Shown: one piece after another, positions 7,652 to 15,511 of the stretch | Position numbering within the stretch: position 1 is the stretch's first letter | Layout of the letters: every line of letters starts with the position of its first letter | NCBI GenBank assembly: GCA_026390435.1 | Contig: JAPLFY010000039.1 | Span: 1-41,162 of the forward strand | Source of the DNA: Pseudomonadota bacterium | GTDB taxonomy: Bacteria > Bdellovibrionota_B > Oligoflexia > Oligoflexales > CAIYRB01 | DNA length: 41,162 nt | Reading direction: 5' to 3' | The notes under the pieces: model-generated | The model's database searches: none | Seen by the model: only the letters and a program-made list of their open reading frames with translations | Told to the model about the DNA's origin: nothing | Translations under genes and position numbers: made by a program

Positions 7652-10177
7652 TCACGTCGGAGCGATTTGAATTTTTATCGAGCTGATGGCATTTAATGGT
7701 GTCACAGACCCAAAGGGTTTTGATTCACCGGAAGTTGGCGTTAGGATGAGGCGCTTGCTGCTTGCGGGCGCTAGGTGAAAATAATTGTCACTTGATAAAT
7801 ATCCTTTGATGTCGAGGGCAATGGATTGAGCAAATCTAATTGTATGTAGGTCTAATTGCCATGAGCCATCAGGACGTTGTGAAGCGATGGCGCGAAGTCC
7901 AAGGTCTCTTTCTTGTCTGAAAGCCAGACCAAGAGGAAAACTAAACGCTTCACAGATTGCAGCTGCATTCGGATGACATTGAATGTTGGCCGTAACTATG
8001 TGATGGTTCGGTGGCCCGAACCTATACGCGTAGGCTGTATCGATAAAATGACCGATTATTGCATCGGCTTTCAGTTTGATCTTGTTTCGAGCAGGAATCA
8101 GTAGCTCGCTTTCGGCGTGAGTTGTCCGGACTGAGTCATCACGGTAGAAGTATAAGTTGAGAACTCCGTGAATGTCCTGTGATGTCTCGTTAATTGCATG
8201 GATCTCAAGTCCGTTGAGACCCTCGTCAGTGATCACTAGCGCCACGGGAGCCATGGCTCGCTTGCAGTAAAAATAAGCTGCTTTTGGGATGTCATTTGCA
8301 TCTATCAGACCCCATCCTGCGCCTGGCCAAAGGTCGCGTAACCACCAAATGAGCGCTCCTTGGCAGCTAGAGCCGACACGTCGCCACTCACCGATAGTGC
8401 GAGCCATTACTTCTCCGCTGCTGACGCGAGATAGTGCAAGATATCGAGTCATGTCGGAATAACGGAGTTTAGTTGTGTCAACTGAGAAGAGTTCTCGCGT
8501 GTAGTGATCGCGGATATCATCAAAATCCCATCCAGCACCGCCATCGCGGGGTACTCGCGATTTCCATGCCGGATGATGAACGGGTGCTTCTCCGTCTTTG
8601 AGAAATCCATTTATCGTAGATTCCTCCGGTACGTTAGCAAAACCCAAACATTCCGCTGCGAAGCGAACGCCACTAAGCCTGGCGTCACTCAGGGGCCTCA
8701 TATATGCACCCACACCGTAATAATGAGAAATCGACGCATCCAGCTGAAATGGTAGGTCGCCTCCACTTGGGCTAGAAGGGCAGTAAATGGTGTCAGGTCT
8801 TAATGATTTGATGAGATCGGGTAACGTTTGGGCAAAGAAGAAGTCGCGCCAGAGTTCCTTGGAGAGGCCAAGCATGGCGGTTTGCTGCTCGATATCACTA
8901 TTTCCACAAAATACAGCGATACAAGGAGATAGCTGCGTCCTGCTGACAAATTGATTAACCTCCTCTACCACGGATGCGAGAAAGTTTGCGTCTGTGAGTG
9001 GATAATCCATATTCGAAAACATGAAGTCTTGCCAGATCATGATGCCGAGTTCATCGCAGGTTTTGTAAAATTCATCTGATTCATACAACATGGAACCAAA
9101 GATGCGGAGCATATTCATGCCGGCCTCTTTTGCAGCAAGTAGTGTAGCCCGCATAGACCTGCTGTCGGCACTAAGAGCAATGATATCGGTAGGCGTCCAA
9201 CATGCCCCCCTGCAAAAAATTGGAGTTTTATTCACAAGGACCGTAAAGCTGCCCTGTTGCTGATCTACATCAACTGAACGGAATCCGGTCTTTCCGAGCT
9301 CTAGTACCGTGGTGAAGTCAGTCGCTTCAAGCACCAAACTGACATCGATCAAAGACGGATTTCCGTGGGTATGGGGCCACCATAATGGCGGGTTCTCGAT
9401 ATAAACATCGCCTTCTACGCGGAATAGATGATCTCCAATGGCATTGATCTGTAAGTTTTGACTTTCGGAGCCAGCTCGCAGTGTGGCTTTAGTTAAAACG
9501 TTGTCGCCCATGATCCTTAAAACAATTGCAGTGTCGATGACTCCCCTGGAATTATCCAGGCGTGCAGTAACCTGCGTTTCTTCCACAAATATCTTATCAC
9601 CGTTATAAATGGCGACACGCCGAAAGGGACCAACCGGTGCAACAGGCGGTGACCATGGCGCTATCCGGCCAAGCAGTGTAGTACGCAACCATCTTAGCTG
9701 CTGCTGATCGACCAGGCGGGTCTTCCAGCGGGGGCGCGGCCTCTTTATTGCTAGCTCAGTTTTTAAGGCGCGAAATCTGATGTGAAGAACGCCGGTCTTG
9801 ATCCTGTGGGTCATGTCGACCCAGTGACTTTGAAACATATTGTCTGAACTTAAAATGAGCTCATCATTCCAGAAAGCCTCGGCTAATGTCGCCAATCCGG
9901 CGAAGTAGAGATAGACAAATTCGTCCGTTGGTAATGTGATCTCACATCGATACCAATAGTCGTGTTCGTCGTAGTTTGTTTCTCCGAATTTGAAAACCCC
10001 CGAGGCCTGATGGCTGCCGGCCACAGTTCCTGGTACCACTGCATGTTGCCAAGATAGGCTCAGATCGGAGAGGCAGGATGGAGTAGTCGCCTGATTCGGA
10101 GAGATCGATACATACGCCCAGCCAGAGTCTACCGGAGTTTGCTTACAATCTGTGGGTTGAATCATGGTAGGCATCAT
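7652..10177 (-). CDS. Beta-mannosidase-like GH2 family protein
   Basis: An 841-residue protein with the GH2 layout: a jelly-roll sugar-binding domain (about 20-200), an immunoglobulin-like domain (200-310) and a TIM barrel (310-640) followed by beta domains. Residues such as WTPTDI, MLRIFGSMLYES and IWQDFMFSN match the beta-mannosidase branch. At the acid/base site the usual Asn-Glu pair reads GNSD, with Asp428 where Glu is expected. The nucleophile is likely Glu509 (AAEC). No signal peptide is visible, so it is probably cytoplasmic. It follows DUF1839 with an overlapping stop/start (ATGs at 10177 and 10174). In genomes I recall, a GH2 protein of this type accompanies amino acid:carrier-protein ligases, so it may act on or bind a glycoconjugate made in the pathway. 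Confidence 0.82.
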   Translation of the reverse strand: MMPTMIQPTDCKQTPVDSGWAYVSISPNQATTPSCLSDLSLSWQHAVVPGTVAGSHQASGVFKFGETNYDEHDYWYRCEITLPTDEFVYLYFAGLATLAEAFWNDELILSSDNMFQSHWVDMTHRIKTGVLHIRFRALKTELAIKRPRPRWKTRLVDQQQLRWLRTTLLGRIAPWSPPVAPVGPFRRVAIYNGDKIFVEETQVTARLDNSRGVIDTAIVLRIMGDNVLTKATLRAGSESQNLQINAIGDHLFRVEGDVYIENPPLWWPHTHGNPSLIDVSLVLEATDFTTVLELGKTGFRSVDVDQQQGSFTVLVNKTPIFCRGACWTPTDIIALSADSRSMRATLLAAKEAGMNMLRIFGSMLYESDEFYKTCDELGIMIWQDFMFSNMDYPLTDANFLASVVEEVNQFVSRTQLSPCIAVFCGNSDIEQQTAMLGLSKELWRDFFFAQTLPDLIKSLRPDTIYCPSSPSGGDLPFQLDASISHYYGVGAYMRPLSDARLSGVRFAAECLGFANVPEESTINGFLKDGEAPVHHPAWKSRVPRDGGAGWDFDDIRDHYTRELFSVDTTKLRYSDMTRYLALSRVSSGEVMARTIGEWRRVGSSCQGALIWWLRDLWPGAGWGLIDANDIPKAAYFYCKRAMAPVALVITDEGLNGLEIHAINETSQDIHGVLNLYFYRDDSVRTTHAESELLIPARNKIKLKADAIIGHFIDTAYAYRFGPPNHHIVTANIQCHPNAAAICEAFSFPLGLAFRQERDLGLRAIASQRPDGSWQLDLHTIRFAQSIALDIKGYLSSDNYFHLAPASSKRLILTPTSGESKPFGSVTPLNAISSIKIQIAPT

Positions 10178-11154
10178 TTGAATTCGCGTTGTAATAATGT
10201 CATCAATGAGTCCCAGCGGTCGGAAATCTCGCCTAACATTGGTGCGAGATCAATTTCGCGCCTGGTGGTGACGGCTCTAGCTGTTTTCATTAGAAGAGAC
10301 TTTGTTGTCGTTGAGATGCCCTCACAGTCAACTACCATATCGGTGTGACTAAGCTGACCGTAACGTCCTAGCCATGATAAGTAGTATGCCGCTAATTCAA
10401 ACGCTGCACCGAGTTGACGTAAAGTTGCAAAAGCATAAGCGTGGTAACGGTCCAGCCCATGACTTTTTATGTCTTCAATATCTAGTAAGAAGCGTGGGGT
10501 GAATTGACGCACCGGATTGATTTTTGGTCGCCTATACAAGTGCTTTTTTGCCAGGTTTTTTGAAATAACAGCAAGTTCTTTTGGTTTCCGATGAGTAAGT
10601 CGATCGAAGCGGATAAATTCAGCGAAAAGAGGCATGAAGTGTTGGTCATGCCCAGAATCTATCCGGAACAATTTAACGAAGTCTTCGCCGCTTAAGCGGA
10701 AGTACCCTGCATTGTGAAAGTAGCCAAGAGTTTGATTAGCGAGATCGATTTCTTGGATTCCGATTGTAGTCTTTGTGTGCTTTGTCCGGTAATCCGTACC
10801 AGCTGTGTCTGGCAAATAAAAGGCGTCGGTCTCTGCTAGTACCAAGCGACCCCGACGGAGCTGTTCCGTAGAATTCTCGATTAACGTCCGCCAGACGTTC
10901 AATTCTTGGACATCGACGCCGTATAGTTCAAATAGATCTTCATGCGGTGGTTTAAAAAATGTCCATTGATCGCCGTCGAAATCTAAAGCCAGTACCATCG
11001 CGAGACAGGCCGTGGGATCCAACCCCTTTGTGTTGAGAATTTCAAGCCAGACATCCACGTAGCAGTTTGTTTCTGTCCAGGCCCGTTCAAGGCGATGTAA
11101 CTCGTGTGGTACGTAGGATGTGGGATTAATCGCTCGAAAGCAGGAGATGCTCAT
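10174..11154 (-). CDS. DUF1839 family protein
   Basis: About 326 residues. It matches the uncharacterised DUF1839 family closely in the N-terminal half: ETNCYVDVWLEIL, LDFDGDQWTFFKPPHEDLFELYG, then ETDAFYLPDTAGTDYR, HTKTTIGIQEID and YFHNAGYFRLSGEDF. The many conserved polar residues (Asn, Cys, Asp, Lys, His) suggest an enzyme. The C-terminal third is helical. ATG 11154 is chosen because it overlaps the ligase stop as ATGA and has GAGG about 9 bases upstream; a longer start at 11187 lies inside the ligase gene. The family repeatedly occurs beside amino acid:[carrier protein] ligases, so it probably uses or transfers the aminoacyl group. The reaction is unknown. I see no secretion signal. Confidence 0.85.
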   Translation of the reverse strand: MSISCFRAINPTSYVPHELHRLERAWTETNCYVDVWLEILNTKGLDPTACLAMVLALDFDGDQWTFFKPPHEDLFELYGVDVQELNVWRTLIENSTEQLRRGRLVLAETDAFYLPDTAGTDYRTKHTKTTIGIQEIDLANQTLGYFHNAGYFRLSGEDFVKLFRIDSGHDQHFMPLFAEFIRFDRLTHRKPKELAVISKNLAKKHLYRRPKINPVRQFTPRFLLDIEDIKSHGLDRYHAYAFATLRQLGAAFELAAYYLSWLGRYGQLSHTDMVVDCEGISTTTKSLLMKTARAVTTRREIDLAPMLGEISDRWDSLMTLLQREFK

Positions 11155-12062
11155 GCCCAGAGGACCTCGCGGACTGGTTTTGGCCAACTGTCTGGATCCA
11201 TGCCGTGAGTTTTAAGTAGCGCCATGACGATTCGTTCGAGGCCAAATCCGAGGCAAGCTGTGTCAGCTGTTTCGCCGGTTGAAGTTTTGATGTTGAAGAT
11301 GGTGCCGAATTTATCCTGATGATAATTGAAAGAGCAGAGTGCCGTAGGCTTCTCGGAAGATATAACCGGACAAACCACCTCAAATTTTAGTTTTTGCTCG
11401 CGCTGGTTGGCCGCGAGCATTCGCCCTCCGCGACCAAAGAATGGGTCGCTCGCCAACTCTGCCTTAACTGGTAAACCCAGCGACAACAAAATTTTGAGCC
11501 CCCGTTGAAGCCAGAGGTCGCGCCAGGCTACCACGACATCCGTGGTGCCTAGGCGAACATATTCGTGAACTCGAAAGGCCTGCATTCGGGTCGGTTCCTC
11601 CGACGGCTCATGGCGAAATACCCAGTTCTGAACGTCAACTAGGGCGCCATTAGGCGGAAGAGTACCGGTGAAGGTCGGATAGACTGGGTAGCAGGCTGCT
11701 GGAGTTAGACAGCAATCAGTCATTGTCTGTAAGTCGCCCCATGGTTTGTCATCTTTCAGGCGGCTGCTAAGTTCGCGATGAGCGGCGTCATTACCGGTAA
11801 AGCTAAATACAGTCCCACTCAGCTGTGGGAATGAGTCGATATACATGCTCTTTTGCAGCACCTGCCGATTAATGCAGGGGGGGAAGTGCACCTTAGTAGC
11901 ATGATCACTTGCAGCCAGTCGGCTTACAGCTGCATCGAAGCGATTCAGAATCTCTTCAAATACGGCACCGCGGCCAAAAATACCTGGTACGCCGACTGGG
12001 ATGATGTGTCCGAATTTCACTAAGTCGTCGTACAGAATTTTTGAAGAGAATTCTGTTGTCAT
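11151..12062 (-). CDS. Amino acid:[carrier protein] ligase (class II aaRS-like)
   Basis: A 303-residue homologue of the catalytic domain of seryl-tRNA synthetase that lacks a tRNA-binding domain. Family members activate a small amino acid (glycine or alanine in those characterised by Mocibob and colleagues) and load it on the phosphopantetheine arm of a carrier protein. Class II motifs are visible: FRVHEYVRLG (motif 2 region) and CLGFGLERIVMALL (motif 3, with the ATP-binding Arg). Putative zinc ligands are Cys124 (AACYP), Glu167 (HEY) and Cys270 (TACLG). Spacings of 43 and 103 compare with 45 and 103 in my memory of the Bradyrhizobium enzyme. ATG 12062 has GAGG 9 bases upstream. Its carrier protein and phosphopantetheinyl transferase are encoded two and three genes upstream, which supports the assignment. 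Confidence 0.9.
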   Translation of the reverse strand: MTTEFSSKILYDDLVKFGHIIPVGVPGIFGRGAVFEEILNRFDAAVSRLAASDHATKVHFPPCINRQVLQKSMYIDSFPQLSGTVFSFTGNDAAHRELSSRLKDDKPWGDLQTMTDCCLTPAACYPVYPTFTGTLPPNGALVDVQNWVFRHEPSEEPTRMQAFRVHEYVRLGTTDVVVAWRDLWLQRGLKILLSLGLPVKAELASDPFFGRGGRMLAANQREQKLKFEVVCPVISSEKPTALCSFNYHQDKFGTIFNIKTSTGETADTACLGFGLERIVMALLKTHGMDPDSWPKPVREVLWA

Positions 12063-12084
12063 GAAATAATTACCTCGTAACTTT

Positions 12085-13254
12085 TTAGTCGTCTTTTAGC
12101 ACCAGAAGCATCCCAGCATTGCTATGAAGGATGCGGTCGTTTCCGACCATTAGAGCAGCCGCGTGGGCATCGCGAAGAACTCGACCAAGAGAAAATTTTG
12201 AATCATTTTTGTATCCGGCTACACCGCAAATATTTAAGGCTCGGTTGGCTATTTCGACTATAAGTTCCGATCCTGAAATTTTCAGGTTATTCAGTTTTAA
12301 GGCATAGGAAAGCGAAGAAAGTTCTTCGCTTGGTGGATCTGATGAAATTAAGCGTTCGTATTCGCTTAGTAAGGCATCGGATGAGGTTCTTAGGAGTTGG
12401 AGTAGAGGCACTACTTCGGCTAATCGCAGGGCTGTAGGCGGCACAGTCCCGGGATTTGCGCGGGCCTGACCTCGGACAAAAGCGCGAGCCTTGCTGACAG
12501 CAGATCGGGCTGTGCCAATCCATGTACCAGCCCAAACAAAGTGGGAAACCGGAACCATGGTATGGCTGGAAATTGTTGAAAAAGGAACTTTCAAAATCTG
12601 TTCGATGTTACCTTTCGACGTTAATTTGAACGGAGCGCTACATGTTCCCCGCATCCCCAGAGGGTTCCAGTTGCCGTTTTGGGCCATGGTGAAATCGCCC
12701 TTTTTTACAAGCACGAGGACCTGATCGTTTCCAGTTGATGAATACGACTTTCGCGCAGTAACTAAAAGGTCGTCAGCGTGAGCTCCATAAGAGCTAGTTG
12801 TGCTGTCTTTCACTAGGGTGAAATTGTCAGCGTCGTGCTCGACGGCGCAGATGCTTGATCGCATCTCGCCGCCCACCCCTAATTCAGAAGTGACCGATCC
12901 AATTAGATGCTGATGATTGACCAGGTCGCTTAGATAATTTCTAAAATATTCTCGGTCGAGTGCATGATGTACGATGCAAGCGACCTGGATTTGATGCATG
13001 GCAAAAATCATCGCTGTGGCGCCGCAGTGACGGCCCAGTTCTTCAGAGATCGTAGATAGATCTCTGAGACTAGCGCCCGCTCCGCCTAGGTATTGGGGTA
13101 CGTAGGCACTAAGCAAGCTTTGCTCTTTAATTGCATTTAGTGCCTCGATCGGAAATCGTGCCTTTTCGTCAACGTCATTAGCCGCAGGACCGGCAATGTT
13201 CTGACCAATGCTGCGAGCAATTTCTATCAATGATGACGTCGCCGATTTCGTCAA
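12085..13254 (-). CDS. Acyl-CoA-dehydrogenase-like flavoprotein
   Basis: A 389-residue protein with the acyl-CoA dehydrogenase fold: an N-terminal helical domain containing VPQYLGGAGASLRDL and HCGATAMIFAMHQIQV, a middle beta domain with GSVTSELGVGGEM, and a C-terminal helical bundle with NRALNICGVAGY and LGRVLRDAHAA. FAD would be bound between the middle and C-terminal domains. Because it lies between the carrier protein and the ligase, its substrate is probably a carrier-bound aminoacyl or acyl thioester, as in prolyl-carrier-protein dehydrogenases of pyrrole pathways. TTG 13254 is the only reasonable start: GGAG lies about 9 bases upstream, and no ATG or GTG occurs in frame before the next upstream stop. 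Confidence 0.87.
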   Translation of the reverse strand: MTKSATSSLIEIARSIGQNIAGPAANDVDEKARFPIEALNAIKEQSLLSAYVPQYLGGAGASLRDLSTISEELGRHCGATAMIFAMHQIQVACIVHHALDREYFRNYLSDLVNHQHLIGSVTSELGVGGEMRSSICAVEHDADNFTLVKDSTTSSYGAHADDLLVTARKSYSSTGNDQVLVLVKKGDFTMAQNGNWNPLGMRGTCSAPFKLTSKGNIEQILKVPFSTISSHTMVPVSHFVWAGTWIGTARSAVSKARAFVRGQARANPGTVPPTALRLAEVVPLLQLLRTSSDALLSEYERLISSDPPSEELSSLSYALKLNNLKISGSELIVEIANRALNICGVAGYKNDSKFSLGRVLRDAHAAALMVGNDRILHSNAGMLLVLKDD

Positions 13255-13311
13255 GGCATCAGTCTCCGCTGATGGTGAATTAATAGGTCTTATTGCACCG
13301 GATGTGATTGT

Positions 13312-13551
13312 CTAGTTGGTTTTTAGCTCGGAAATTGCGGTCTGAATTGCTGAGATGCTTTCGAAGACGCTTCGCTTGAGCATGCGGTCGGGAAATTCAA
13401 TATCAAATACCCCCTCTAGCGCCAACATAACATTTACACTTGCATGAGAAGTCATGCCAGCCTGGTAAAGGTCGGAATCCACGGCCAGTTTGGTCGTGTC
13501 GATGGAAAGCCGCCCATGGTCTTTTAGGATTTGCCGAATCTTTCCTTCCAT
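13312..13551 (-). CDS. Acyl/aminoacyl carrier protein
   Basis: A 79-residue carrier protein. The phosphopantetheine attachment site reads DLYQAGMTSHASVNVML, with Ser35 in a T-S-H context instead of the usual D-S-L. I recall the same form in carrier proteins partnered with amino acid:carrier-protein ligases. Four-helix topology and an acidic helix II region (LEGVFDIEFPD) fit the ACP fold. It carries the loaded amino acid for the neighbouring ligase, flavoprotein and hydrolase. GGA is 9 bases ahead of ATG 13551. The AcpS-type gene directly upstream presumably converts it to the holo form. Confidence 0.9.
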   Translation of the reverse strand: MEGKIRQILKDHGRLSIDTTKLAVDSDLYQAGMTSHASVNVMLALEGVFDIEFPDRMLKRSVFESISAIQTAISELKTN

Positions 13552-13616
13552 GTGTCAACTTCCTTAAATTTGTGATTCATTGAGGTTCAACGCTAATTGT
13601 TCTTAGCCGGCGTTAA

Positions 13617-14060
13617 TTACTGGTGGTACGTGGCCCTGCCCATACCGACGACCACCGCGGTTGCGTAGTCGCGTTCATGACTCATACTCAGTGTTATCTG
13701 ATCGATACCGGCGGCACCCGCCATTCGTGACGCAGGTGCATGAAGCTTGATATTTACTGCCCCATTTGGACTCTGCACTACCTCGATGGAACGCCAGGGT
13801 AGAAGTTGGTCGCGGTTTGGCCTTAACATTTTCATAGTAGCCTCCTTGGCTGCGAAGCGGGCGGCTAATCCCCAACAAGAAATTTCTTCCTTGTTTCTCG
13901 TGCAGTTTGCGATCTCTTTTTCTGTGAAAATGAATTTCAGATAGCGTTCTCCGAATTGTTCAACTGATGCCCTAATGTCAGGAACCCAGACAATATCCGA
14001 ACCAACCGCAACTCTTGGAGTTACCGCTAGGTTCAGAAGTTTTAGGAGCATTTTTAACAA
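13617..14060 (-). CDS. AcpS-type 4'-phosphopantetheinyl transferase
   Basis: A 147-residue protein of the small trimeric AcpS type, which moves phosphopantetheine from CoA to a carrier-protein serine. The two Mg/CoA motifs are present: VGSDIV with Asp22 and RFAAKEA with Glu73, 51 residues apart (about 50 in classical AcpS). LPWRSIEV and LSMSHERDYATAVVV also match. An N-terminal extension of about 15 residues precedes the usual start, so the true start may be further inside the frame; no strong ribosome site was found for ATG 14060. It lies next to a carrier protein rather than to the pyrimidine or pdxJ-type genes that often flank housekeeping acpS, so it is probably dedicated to this pathway. 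Confidence 0.87.
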   Translation of the reverse strand: MLKMLLKLLNLAVTPRVAVGSDIVWVPDIRASVEQFGERYLKFIFTEKEIANCTRNKEEISCWGLAARFAAKEATMKMLRPNRDQLLPWRSIEVVQSPNGAVNIKLHAPASRMAGAAGIDQITLSMSHERDYATAVVVGMGRATYHQ

Positions 14061-14229
14061 TGGAAGTTACGCTTCTTGGCGGGGGGGCATTAGTCGGTAA
14101 GTGGCTTCTTTAATAGTAACATTTCACACTGGGAACTGTGATCTAACTGTTTTTCTAGTTATTAAAATATGTCTAAATACGCCAATTTTTTCAGAAATTT
14201 AACTCGGTATAGAAAATTTTTAATCCGGA
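14061..14229. promoter_or_regulatory. AT-rich leader between the GT4 and AcpS genes
   Basis: This 169-base gap is the best place for a promoter of the minus-strand carrier-protein operon. It contains an inverted repeat TCACA-N8-TGTGA at 14124-14141 and a G7 run at 14081-14087 (C7 in the transcript leader). The repeat arms are in the opposite order to a CRP site. On the minus strand a weak -35/-10 pair, TTGGCG with 17 bases to ATAACT, can be drawn but is not convincing. Confidence 0.3.
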
Positions 14230-14233
14230 TTAA
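14220..14233. repeat. 14-base perfect palindrome at the GT4 stop codon
   Basis: TTAATCCGGATTAA is fully self-complementary and includes the stop codon of the GT4 gene at 14230-14232. As RNA it would form a 5-bp stem with a CCGG loop, followed on the minus strand by AAAATTTTC, so termination would be weak. It may be a binding site or coincidence. Confidence 0.3.
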
Positions 14234-15420
14234 CTGCGTATTACTCGGAACGAGTGATCAATCGCATGATGTAGGGATTCCACAGCCAAATTAGGATCGA
14301 AGTATCGCGCGTTTTTAAATGCTGCTTGGGAAGTCATCTTGCTCAGACTTAGGTGAGTGATGGGCAAGATTTTTAACGTTTCAGCAAATGTTTCGCGGTC
14401 GAAAAAAATAGCGTCCTCCCGATTGGTTAAATCAAAACCTCTCGAGCCAACGGTCGTGGTAAGCAGTGGTAATTCAGCTGCGATCATTTCAGCCACCTTG
14501 ATGCTGGTTCCGGACCCCTTGAAAATCGGATTTAGGCCCCAGTCTGCGGCTCTGAAGTAAGGTTCGATCTCTGGTACTGGGCCAGTCGCTATGAGACGTC
14601 CGGCATTTAGTGCTTTCTTTGTAACACTTCCGGTGACTACGAGAGTCAGATCGAGGTTATCGAGTAGAGCGAAATTTCGCTCGGCGAAGTTAGAGAGGAA
14701 ATCAAATCCCTCTTGATTAGGTGCGTAACGGCTGGCTGGAAATAACAACGCTCTAGTTTGTGCATGAAGTCCGATTTGATAGCGGACTCTTTCCCTTTGA
14801 ATAGAAAGATCCTGAAAGCGGCTTCTGTCTACGCAGTTAGGTACTATGATAAATCGTTGATTTTTTGCCGCGGCGGAGAAATATGTCAATTCCTCAAATG
14901 ACGAGCAACAAACAAGGTTCACGTTGTTGATTGCATGGATTTCTTGCTCGGAGACCTTGATCGAAGTGTTCTTTTGTTGATCTGCAAGGACATTAAATAT
15001 ATTCGCCTCGATATTATGCGTATTGAGTATTGTTAGTTGATGTGGTTTAGCGATATCGCAAAACGAGAAAGGAAAATCGAATATAATAGTGTCTGCCCAC
15101 TCAGCATCAGACTTAAGATGAGTGGACGGATTGTTTAGAGCTTTGGTTGCCCAGAATGGCGGCCGGTTTCGTTTATAGGACAACATTGCCTCGAGCCAGA
15201 GGCCCTTTGGGCGCTGCACAGATTCGGTGACTCGTTCACTGATCTTGGCAGTACCCCTTGGTTTGCCTCGGATCATGTCTTGCTTACGCCCAATGAGAGA
15301 GTGGACACGTATGGAATGGCCATATGCGGCTAGCCCCTCAGCGATCATGGCTGTTCGGTAGTTTCCTCCGGAAACCGGTGGGAATACCTGAAGTGCAGAT
15401 ATGATGAGAACATTTGCCAC
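14230..15420 (-). CDS. Family 4-type glycosyltransferase (GT-B)
   Basis: About 396 residues with a two-Rossmann GT-B fold. The N-terminal domain has PPVSGGNYRTAMIAEGLAA, typical of GT4/GT1 enzymes. The linker region has a LNTHNIEANIF segment and IIVPNCVDRSRF. The C-terminal donor domain has LNPIFKGSGTSIKVAEMIAA followed by LPLLTTTVGSRGFD, which binds the nucleotide sugar. I preferred GTG 15420 because AGGA lies about 6 bases upstream; TTG 15423 is equally possible. It is cytoplasmic and would add a sugar to a lipid-linked or acceptor glycan. It is divergent from the WecG-type gene with 91 bases between the starts, and is separated from the AcpS gene by 169 bases, so it may or may not share that operon. 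Confidence 0.82.
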   Translation of the reverse strand: MANVLIISALQVFPPVSGGNYRTAMIAEGLAAYGHSIRVHSLIGRKQDMIRGKPRGTAKISERVTESVQRPKGLWLEAMLSYKRNRPPFWATKALNNPSTHLKSDAEWADTIIFDFPFSFCDIAKPHQLTILNTHNIEANIFNVLADQQKNTSIKVSEQEIHAINNVNLVCCSSFEELTYFSAAAKNQRFIIVPNCVDRSRFQDLSIQRERVRYQIGLHAQTRALLFPASRYAPNQEGFDFLSNFAERNFALLDNLDLTLVVTGSVTKKALNAGRLIATGPVPEIEPYFRAADWGLNPIFKGSGTSIKVAEMIAAELPLLTTTVGSRGFDLTNREDAIFFDRETFAETLKILPITHLSLSKMTSQAAFKNARYFDPNLAVESLHHAIDHSFRVIRS

Positions 15421-15511
15421 CAAAGATCCTGGTGTTCTGTAGTTAAGTTTCCTATCAAGGTTGCTTCATCTTATCATAATTACACGGTGCTTAATTTCGT
15501 CAGAGGTTTCT
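15421..15511. promoter_or_regulatory. Divergent control region between the two glycosyltransferase genes
   Basis: The 91 bases between the GT4 (minus) and WecG-type (plus) starts must hold at least one promoter if both are transcribed from here. The region is AT-rich (for example ATCTTATCATAATTAC at 15468-15483, with a -10-like CATAAT at 15475-15480). No paired -35 element is clear. AGAGG at 15502-15506 serves the plus-strand gene. Confidence 0.3.

Noticed and set aside
11151-12062. Seryl-tRNA synthetase
   Set aside because: The protein is about 300 residues and lacks the tRNA-binding coiled coil; the neighbouring carrier protein and DUF1839 fit a carrier-protein ligase.
14124-14141. Possible CRP site
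   Set aside because: The arms are TCACA then TGTGA, the reverse of the TGTGA-N6-TCACA order of CRP sites.
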